Positions 22,918-32,416 of a stretch of 64,000 bases of DNA are shown one piece after another. The translations under genes and the position numbers were made by a program. This DNA is from Chlamydomonas sphaeroides (lineage: Eukaryota; Chlorophyta; Chlorophyceae; Chlamydomonadales; Chlamydomonadaceae), in NCBI GenBank assembly GCA_001662425.1, contig BDDC01000131.1, forward strand, positions 3,140 to 67,139, read 5' to 3'. Under the pieces are notes generated by a model. The model was not told the origin of the DNA. It made no database searches and was given only the letters and a program-made list of their open reading frames with translations. Position 1 is the first letter of the stretch, and the number at the start of each line of letters is the position of its first letter.

Positions 22918-25434
22918 CTACAGCAACCTCATCGCCGCCGCCGGGTCCATCGCCTCGTGCACACTGAACCTCTTGACGGGTGATGGGGCGCGCACCGGCA
23001 GCCGCATCGTTTTGGGCGCCCGCAGCACCGCCGTCACGGCCAGGTCCGCCGCCGCCAGCCGCTGCTGCTGCGCGGCCCGCTCCTGCTGCTCCTGCGTCCG
23101 CGCCGCCTGCTGCCGCTGGGCAACGGCCGCCCTAACCTGCGCCACCGCCAGCCGCTGCTGCTCCCGCAGCGCGCGGCCGTCGACGGTCTGGCTGGCCTGC
23201 ACCATGCCCGCCGCCTTGCGCAGCTCAAACAGCGCCTCCTCCGACATACGTACCTGGGAGGGCGGCGTAAGGGTGGGGGAGCACCCAATAGCAGAATGGG
23301 CGGAGCGCGAAACTAGCTGGTAGCGCACGAAAGAGGTACATGGGGTGAGGGAGCAGATGACCGGCTGCACTGCGGCCTCCCACCAGGCCATCTGCGTACC
23401 TTCCATGCGCGGCATGCGCCCAGCAGCCGCGCGGCGTCTCCTTTCGAGTAGCCTCGCAGCACCTCCGCCTGCGGCCATGGTGGCGGACGCTGTTAGCTCG
23501 AGCTCCTCCACCACACTTCTCCAAGTGCTAGCGCCGCAAGCCAGTGCAGCCCAGCCGCTGCCCTTAGAGCGCACCTCGGCCCTCGCGCGCTCCTTGAGCT
23601 CCTTGCTCGGCACGAAACTGCGGCACGACGCCAGCGCCGCCAGCGTCATGGAGAACTCGCGCGCGGTCCAGCGGCCGCCCGCGCCCAGGCCCAGCACGAG
23701 CACGTCGTGCCACCGCTGCGCGTGGTCCTCGCTCGGCTGTGGGCAAACGGCATGGGGGCATTGGCGTCACACGGGCTGGGCGCCTCGCGTGTCGGACCCA
23801 GCCGTGAACGGAGCCGTGCAAGGACCGCAGCCTGAGCCGAGACAAAAGCGGCACAACAGTCCTGTGCGCAGCATGGAGCTTCTACCCGCGCCGAAGCCAA
23901 TCAGCGCCAGGGCTAGGGCCGGAAGGGGCGCCGCGGCCTGCGCGCACGGCCGCGGCCCTGCGGGCCCCATGCATTCCCCGACCCGGGCCCCCGCTCACCT
24001 GGTAGCCCAGTGTGGTGATGTCCAGCAGGGCGCCCGCCAGCGCCACGCGGCCCTTCTGCAGCGCCACGTACGGCGGCATGCCCAGCGCCGCGTCGTGCAG
24101 CCGCGCCACCGCCCGCGGCGGCAGCAGCTCGTCAGGCTGCGGGCACGCCAAGGAGGCGCCGGAGCAGGACACGACACGCGTGAGCGCAGGAGACAGGGTT
24201 GGTTGCTTTTGCCAGGTGCAGGCGCGCGTGACACGCATGGCGCGGCTCACACCTGCGCGTTGACGTCATCCCCGGGCGGCGGCTCGCTTAGCTCCGCGGC
24301 GAGCGACAGCAGCCCATCCACTGCCAGCGCCAGGTCGTCGCCCGCCGCGGCGCCGCCGCAGGGCACCAGCCAGGGGTTGGCGGCGTCGACGATGGCGCCG
24401 GCCAGGCGCTGCACCTGGTCGCGCGTGAGCCGGCCCATCCTGGGCCGGCGCAGCAGGTTGACCAGAGCGGCGCAGACGCGGGAGAGGGGGACGCGGTGGG
24501 CGCCGGTTATGTGGGTCAGCGTGATGTCGAGTAGGCGGGACAAGAAGCCGGGCGTCCAGTTGCACCTGGTGGTCGGGGTGGGTGGGTTTCGGGGTTTCGG
24601 GTCAGTGGCACGTAGTTTGCGCTTGCAAGGGGCGCGGGAGTCGCGGGGGTTTGCGTCGTGGCGCACAATCGACACGGGCAGCATGGGGCAAAGAGGAGGC
24701 GCACCTTGAGGAGTCGAGCGCGGTCCACAGCTGCGCGAGGGCGACCGGGTTCTGGGGGGCGCTCTGGAGGTCGGCCAGCAGTCCCAGCACTTGCTCCTCC
24801 ACCAGGGCCACCGTGATGGTGCCGAGGGGCTCGTGTGCGGTGAGGTCCAGGTGCAGCGTGCCTGAGGGCAGGAAGTGGAGGAACGGGCGCAGGTCGCGTG
24901 GACGCGCTTGCCGATGCCTGCACCGACTGCTGCGTTGTGCCCTGCACCAACCCCTCATCCATCCCCCGAACATATGGTGGGCTTGCGCACGGCCTATTAT
25001 GCACGGCTAGTGCGGGTATAGCACCCACCGATGTTGAGGAGAACGGTTGACACGTCTGCGAGGCTCATGCCACTGTCGTCAAGCGCCACGAGCGTGTCCG
25101 CCAGCAGTCGCCTGGCGACCGGCTGCGCGGCTGGAAACCCCGGCGCTAGAGCAGCTAGCCGTGCCCAAGTGGTCATCAGCACGGGCCCCTTGTCGGCTGC
25201 CTTGTCGTAGGCGACTTGCACCTCGCTGATGGTCTGCGCATGCTGTAGCTGCTGTAAGACACTGCTCGCACCGACATGCAGGCTGTTGCTGCTTTCATTC
25301 GACCGCGCGGTGACAGCGACGCGGCATCGGCTGCGAAGGACGGGCCGAGTGTGGATAGGTCGCGAGCATGCTGACTTGGTTCCTCCGGTCAACGCGCTCG
25401 ATGCTGCGCGGCCTATTGGCGTGCGGAAAGCCAT
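22918..25434 (-). CDS. Organelle-targeted helical protein of unknown function
   Basis: At least seven exons form one frame. The first begins MAFRTPIGRAASSALTGG and is rich in Arg, Ser and Ala with almost no acidic residues, like a plastid or mitochondrial transit peptide. An in-frame ATG 30 codons upstream (25524) is possible. Then come helix-rich blocks: SSVLQQLQHAQTISEVQVAY, MSLADVSTVLLNIG, LSRVCAALVNLLRRPRMG (24.45 kb), LHDAALGMPPYVALQKGRVA (24.05 kb), FSMTLAALASCRSFVPSKEL (23.62 kb) and LRGYSKGDAARLLGACRAW (23.41-23.47 kb). The tail is an Ala/Gln/Arg-rich predicted coiled coil ending AAAMRLL. Blocks such as MTLAALASCRSFVP look like the repeated LxWALAxL-type helices of FAST/OPR-like organellar RNA-binding proteins, but no diagnostic OPR or RAP motif is visible. 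I do not recognise the gene. Confidence 0.6.
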
Positions 25435-25930
25435 AAAGATAAGCAACGAAACAAGTCGCTTGCGTAGCCGTGTGTGGTGAGTGGACCCAGTCAGCGTAAG
25501 CTGAGCTGTCTGGAAAGCTGTCATCGCGCAGCGCGTGTCATGGATTCAGGTCGCATCGCGCCTTGCGTCTAGAACCTCAAACCCCCACATACCAGGTGCT
25601 TACGATCTATGCTGTTCTGCGGCTTGACCGTCTGGAGCAAGGCGGCTCAGTACTGCGTTAGCCTGTGGGCCCCATCGGGGACCGCGTCGGGAAGGGAGCT
25701 GCCGACTTGCAGAGCAAGGGCAGGCGGAGGCCCAGGCGCAGCTTGGGAAGGTACACTGGTCCAGGTATGGACCCTGCGCAGGCCTGCGCTGATCGGGTAT
25801 TCAAGGAGCTCGCGGCCACGCAGGGCGGTAAGGGGCGGTATCACGACCTCAGGAAACACGGGACCGTCGCACCGGCCGAGGCTGCTCGCTGCGCCGAGTC
25901 CTTACACACGTGGCCTCTCACGGCCTCACC
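25435..25930. other. Intergenic: promoter of the helical gene and 3' UTR of XPG
   Basis: About 500 bp between two minus-strand genes. TTACA at 25902-25906 could be the XPG poly(A) signal, but it lies only about 25 nt after the stop codon. Nothing else recognised. Confidence 0.45.
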
Positions 25931-28900
25931 TCACTCGACGTCTTCCCACTCGTCCTCGGTCACCTGGACAGCACCCGGTCTGCCATCAGCTTCGGCCGTC
26001 ACGTCGACCGCTGCACCTCCCGTACCACCTGCTCCCCCGTCCCCACCGCCGCCCGCCGCCGCCGCATGCCCCCCCGCAGCAGCAGCTCTCCGCTTGCCGC
26101 TGCGCGACGGCGCGACGGCCTCGCCGCGTGCCCGTTTGCGAGCGGGCTTGGCCACGACCTCTTTGGGAGCTCCCATACCCACGGCTGAAGCGCTCTGCTC
26201 TCCGCTTCCGAGCACTGCCGCTGCTGTCCGGCGCCGCTTCTTGGGGGTCGCCGCTGCCGGCGCAGCGCCGCCGCCACGGCCGTCGCCGCCCTCCTCCTGC
26301 TGGTCGTCTTCGTCATCCAAGACGATGCTTGGCTCGGGCTGCTTCCCCTCGCCCAGCTCCTCGCTGCCTGCAGCGCCCCTCCCACGGGCCCTCCCACGGC
26401 CCTTGCCACGGCCCCTTGCATCGCCCGAACCCCGGCCGCGGCCTCGCCCCCGCCCTCGCGCCGTCCCGCCGCCCTGACTGTCCTCCCCTGCCGCGCCCTC
26501 GTCGGCCTCGTCGTCTGCAGCCTCGTCGGCCTCCGCGGTTCGCTTGCGGCCGGCGCGCTTGCGGCCAGCGGGTGAGGGCGCTACTTGGATGGCGTCCCCA
26601 AGCACCAGCTCTGGTGGTGGAGGGGAAAAGGGAATTAGAACGTAAGTGAGACCGTTTGTCTCGAGCTGCGCACTGGGCGGCACCACACAGCAGATGCAGC
26701 CACACGCTCGCAACGTCGCCCCGGCTTTCACCAGCCCAGCGCCCAGCGCCCAGCGCCCGTGTCCTGCCCACCCACTCTGCCCGACCCTGCCACACCCACT
26801 ACGCTGCAACCGCGACCCCCAGCCACCTCCATACCCCACGGCAGCCCGCGGCACCTAGCAGCGCCCAGCGGGCCGTGTGCTGCCGACCCACCGTCGTTGG
26901 GCGCGGCGCCCGTGGCCGCCGCCACGGCGTGTTGCAAGCGCTTGGACCGGATCTTGGCGAAGCGGTCCTTGAAGGCCAGGAACTGCTCGATGCGCAGCTG
27001 CTGCTGCCGGGTGTCGTACTCGCGCAGTACAGGGAGCAGCAGCTCATCCACCTTGGGCCCGTCCCAGCCGAACTTGTCCCTAGGGCCCCGTGAGGGGATG
27101 GCGGGTGCCAAGGCCGGGGTGCAGCGGCTTGGGGTCCAGAGCATACCACGCCCATCGGCTTCTGAAGCTCCTAGGGCCACATCCGACTCCGCACCCAGCC
27201 AAGCCTGTGCCCCGTCGCACGCTACTACACGCCTCGCTTTCGCACGAGCGCACGCGCACGGCCGACGCGCCACTCTGTCCGGCGCGTGCTGTGCCGCGTG
27301 TGGCGTTCTGTTCTACTTGACACTTGAACACACTACATGTCACCAATTTTTGAACACACTATATGTTACCTCTTTCTCAGCACACAGCGCACCTGCAGAA
27401 CTGGCGCAGCAGCTGCAGGTCAGGCCGGCCGAAGCTGAAGCGGGCCTTGTTGGGGTCCAGCCGAGGCGCCAGGTAGGCGTCCAGCACGGCGGCGCTGGGG
27501 AAGCTGCCGGGCAGCTGCCAGTTTCGCCGCACGTTGCGGTGCGCGGCCTTGAAGGAGCGCTGCAGCGGCGTGTCGTCGGGCAGCGCGTCACCTGCGAGGG
27601 CGCCACCACCCGAGTCAACGAGCACACAGGCATCAGCATCGGAAATGGGCTGGGGAATAGGTTCGGAAGGATGTGTTGGAGTTGTGGGCGAAGCATGGAG
27701 GTCCTGCCACGGCCGGCCCCTACGGGCCGTGCCAGCCGCGGGGCACACCGCCCACCGGGCGTCACGCCGCACCTTCTCCCGCCGCCTCGCCCGCCAGGCT
27801 GCGCGCCGCCGCCACCAGCCCCGCGTCCAGAGAGCCCATCCAGGTCTTGAAGCGCTCCAGGCCCTCGCGGCCCGGGAAGGCAGTCACCACCTCCACCGCG
27901 TTCACGATGCCCACACCCGCGCAGCCCTGGTGCGTGGGAGTGAGGTAAGGGGAGGGGAGGGAAGGAGAGGGACGTGGAGTGAAGGTGCGCGGTGCATGGC
28001 GGCTTGTGGCGCAGTTTGGTCGCCCGGCAGCACGGACGCAGGTGTGCTGCTGCCCAGCTGGCCATAGGCACTCGTGCACGTCCGCCTCGCTTGCTGAATC
28101 CACAGCGCACCACACCCTCAGCAGCAGCTCGCTGTCCCCTTGGAAGCCCCACCCGACACGAACACATCCACACACGCGTGCGCTTTGCCCTTCCCCCTTG
28201 CATTCCCCCCATCCGGCCCCACCTCGGTGTAGTCGCTCCCCAGCAGCAGCGCCATCTCCGCCAGCCGCTCCCGGCCCAGCCCCAGCTCCCGCTCCACATC
28301 CTCCATGCGGTACTCCTCCACGTACCTGGCCGGCGGCAGGGTGAAAGGAACGCGAGGGAGCGGCCCGTGTGACGCCCAACACGTGTCTGCCTTGTACTGG
28401 GGTCGCCGCAACACCCAACCCGCATGCGCCTCCTGCACCTGCCCGTTCTCCGCTCCCCGAGCCCCAGCCCCACACGCACTTCTTGTTCTCAAAGATGTGC
28501 CTGTACACGTGCCGCGCCCCGAACAGGAACACGTCGTTGTCGTCCGTCACCACCCCGTCCACCAGGCCCGCCGACTCCAGGAAGGCGCACTGCGCCTCGG
28601 CCTGGGGGCAGGGCAGCAGGGCAAGGGCAGACGCGGGGCGGATGGCGGCGGGAAGGGCGTTCACGCGTGTGCCTGCTTGCAGCCCCTCGCGGCGCGGTAC
28701 CCAACACCCTTCAGGCCAACGCTGACATGCCGCCTAGCGCCTGGCCCTTCCTGGCCCCCAAGCAAGCAAGCGCCGCAGCCTCACCTCCATGGGCGCTACG
28801 ATGAAGGGCAGCCCGAACATCTGCAGCAGCTCCTGGCACTCGGCGTACATCTCGGCGGTGGGCGCCTCCATGTTGCGGCTGGCGCGGGCCTGTGGCAGCA

Positions 28901-31900
28901 GCAGCGACACAGGCGTGGGCAGGGCGCGACGGGGGCGGCAGGGGCGGCAGGGGCGGCAGCGTCTGTGGCAGTGCAGGACCGCGGCCGCACGGGGCCCATA
29001 CCCGGGGCCTACGCTGCCACATTCACTCCAGTTTCCTCCCGTTCGTTCGCACCTGCGCACTGCGCAGCTGCTGCTCCTCCACCTCCACCTCGGCCAGCAG
29101 CTCGTCCAGGCTGGGGCCGGAGCCGCCGGAGCCGCCGCCAGCGTCCCCGTACGCGCCGCCGTAGGCGCCGGCCGCTGCAGCGTCGCCGCCGAACGAGCCC
29201 GACGGCCCCGCAGCGCCGCCGTCGGGGGCGCTCCAGCTGCCCGTCGGCGGCGCTGTCGGCGGCGGCACTGTCGGTGGCGGCGCCGCCGCCGCGGTGCTAG
29301 CCAAGCCCGACGGCGCCGCCGTCGGCGGGGACGGCTGGTGGTGGATCGGCGGCGCGGCGGCGGCGGCGGCGGCGGCGGGGCCGTCGCGGTCCGGAACGTA
29401 GTCTGGGTCCTCGTCAAACCAGTCAAAGTCGTCGGCGGGCTCCTCGCCGGCGTCAACGTCGTCGTCGGCGAAAGGTTCGTAGCGGCGGGGCTCCACAGGC
29501 GCCGCCGCCGGAGCCAGCGGCGCCGTGGAAGCAGAGGCTGATGGCGGAGGTGGCGGTGCCGACGGCGTGGGTGCCGCACTCGGCGGCGGCGGCGCCCATG
29601 GCGCCGTCACCGCTGCTGCCGGCGGCGGCGGTGGCGCCCACGGCACCCTCACCGCTGGCGGCGGTGGCGGCGCCCACGGCGCCGCTGCCGTAGCCGGCGG
29701 CGGCGGCACTGGTGGCGGGGCTGTTAGTTGATCTTCCACGAAGTCAAACATGAGGAAGTCCTCGTCCTCATCTTCCAGCCCACCGGCCTTCGGCTCGTCA
29801 GAGCGCACGGCCCCGTCGAGTCCATTCCCGCCGCCTGGAGGCGAGGCCGGCGGCGCCGCCGAAGTTGGCGGCGCCGTCCCGGTTGACGGCGCGGGCTCCT
29901 CTCCCAGCTCCTGCCGCAGCCGCGACGCGCTGGCGTTGTTGATTGCGGACAGCAGACTTCCGGGCCCGGCAGCTCCGGCACCCCTCGCAGCAGCTGCTGA
30001 TGCGTCATTGCCTGGGCTGCCGCTGGCCCCCGGGTTGTAAGCTGCCGCCACAGCAGCTCCCGCCGGCGAAGCCGATGGCGCCAGGCGGCCGGCCAGACGC
30101 GCGAGGCCCAGCCTGCCGCCAGCGGCCGCAGACGCATCCTGCTGACGCTGCTGCTCCCCCGCGGCGCCGCGGCCCGCCATCGCGGCCTCCATCGCCGCCA
30201 GCTCGGCCTCCACGTCAGCATCGCCGTCACCGCCCTGCGCCGCCTCCCACACCAGCTCGCCGTCGCTGGCGCTGTCAAGCTCCGGGGCATCGCCGCTAGC
30301 GGCGGCGGCGGCAGCGGCAGGGGCGGTGGGCGGCGGCGCTTGGGTCGGCGTCCGGACTGACGTGGCAGCGGCGGCGGCGGGTTGGGATGCAGGTGGAGTC
30401 GAGCCGTGCTGAGGCGCCGGCGGGGAGTGCGCTGCGGGCGAGGCGCCGGGCGCCGGCGGGGGCGACGGGGATGCGGTGGAATGCGCCGCTACACGCCGCT
30501 GGGCAGCCAGGGGGCCGCGCCGTGGCGCAAGCGGGGCGCCGGCGGCGGCGCCGCCGTCGGCTGCGTGTGTGCCGGCGGCGCTGCTGCGAAGCAAGCCTTT
30601 CAGTGGCTCAACCCCCGGCCCTGCCGCCTCTGCTGCAGGCCTCGCCGCCTCTGCTGCCGCTGCCGTCGGCGCCGGCACCGGCGCTGTGGCCGGGGCCTGC
30701 TCCGTCGCATCGACATCCTCCCACTCGAAGTCGCCGTCGCCATCGTCCGACATCCGCTCCTGCAGCCGGCTAGGGCCACCGTTGGCACCGCCGCCGCCGC
30801 CGCCAGGGCTCTGGCTCGGCAACGTGCCCTTCTCCGCCGCCGCCGCCGAACCCGCCCGCTCCGCCAGGCTCAACCGGATGGCCTCCTGCAGCAGCGCATC
30901 CTCCTCGCCCTCCTCGCCCTCCACGAACCCTGGCAACTCCTCCTCCTCGCCCTCCCCGCCACCGCTGCCCGAGCTCCGCCGCCGCTGCCGGCCCGCCGCG
31001 CCCGGCTGCTGCGGCCCCGATCCGCCGGCGCCCCAATCGCCCAGCTTGCGGCCCATGCGGAAGCCGTGGCTGTTGCTCCACAGCTTCTGCCTGTTGGCGT
31101 GGGTTCCGCACGACGCACTCGGCCCTTGTTAACCCCATCCGCAAGCCCAGGAGGGTACGGCAGCAACGAGTACAAGGCTTGGCGGATGATCGCGACGTGT
31201 AAGCGGCGCGTTCGAACGACGCAATCAACGGTGCTCCCAACACGGCACCCAGCCGGACCCACCGGTTGACCATGCGCTCGCGCCAGTCTTTCGGACGCGC
31301 CGCAGTACCGGCCACCGTAGCAGCTGCGGCGCGCAACGGGAATCAGCCGGGCAGCGGGAAGGGCCAGGGCTCCAATGATTCGCAATGCGGAGGCTAGGCA
31401 CGCCGCCACATGATCGCGGTGCCACAGCGGCAGTTGCCACATCAGCCGCCGTCGCGCAGAGATGACAACGCACCTGCCACCGACGGCGCCGCCACCTCCA
31501 CCGCCACGTCCTCCCACTCGACGTCGTCGACGGCAGCCGCCGCTGCAGCGGCGGCGGCGGCGGCGGGTACCAGCGGCGCGGCGGCTGGGCGCGCCGCCGC
31601 CGGCGCGGCCTCGTCCTCGCTGCCGCCGCTGCTGCTGCCGAACATGCCCGCTGCGCTGTCGCTGCTGCGGCCCTCACCATCCGACAAGCTGAGCTGCACC
31701 ACCGCCCCCCTCGCCACCACCTCCGCCACCACGCCCTTCTCCGCCGCCGCGGCGGCGGCGGCGGCTGTACCGCCGCCCGGCCCGGCCGGCGGCGCCGCCG
31801 GGCTCGCGGCCCTGGCGACGGCGGCGCCGCCGACTGGCGCCGACGGTGCGGTCGACAAGCCTTTGAAGGCAGCCAGGGGGATGGCGGCAGACAGCCGTGG

Positions 31901-32372
31901 CGGCAGCCCGACGTTGCGCTGTGCGGCGCGCGCCGCCGCCGCCAGGGCCAGCTGGTCAATGCGCCCGCCGCCGCCGCCGCGGCCGCGGCCGCCGCCGCTG
32001 CTCCGGCCTGGCCCAAACAAGCCCCGCCCGGAGCCGCCGCCACCGCGCCTGCCGGCGGCGAACAGCCCGCCGCCGCGGCCACGACCGCCGTCGCCGCGGC
32101 CGCCGCCGTCGCCATCGTCAGGCAGGAAGCCGCCGCCGCTGCCGCCGCCGCCGGTGCCCGCGCCGCCAGAGGGCCCTTGCTCGCCGTCCCGGGCCAGAAT
32201 GAACTCGCGCCCCTCCTCCGTCATTAGCTTGCGGACCTGGTGGCCGGGTCAGTGCCGGCACGAGCGTCGGTGGCACAAGAGAGCGGAGGCTGCTCGCCAA
32301 TGCACAAGCTCGCTTAGAGAGCAAGCACGCGTGCTGCTGTCCTTTGGGCCTGGCACGTGGCCCCTGCACGCC

Positions 32373-32416
<44 letters not shown>

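Noticed and set aside
25609..26649. Plus-strand frame of about 346 codons
   Set aside because: Arg/Pro-rich antisense of the XPG C-terminal exon, no recognisable motif, typical of high-GC shadow frames.
29023..31056. Very long minus-strand frame as a separate low-complexity gene
   Set aside because: It is an internal XPG exon: it continues into ARASRNMEAPTAEMYAEC and the catalytic I-domain through good splice sites and contains the UIM and WEDV motifs.
31200..31225. tRNA-like GTTCGAAC box
   Set aside because: No clover-leaf arms or A-box at the right distance.
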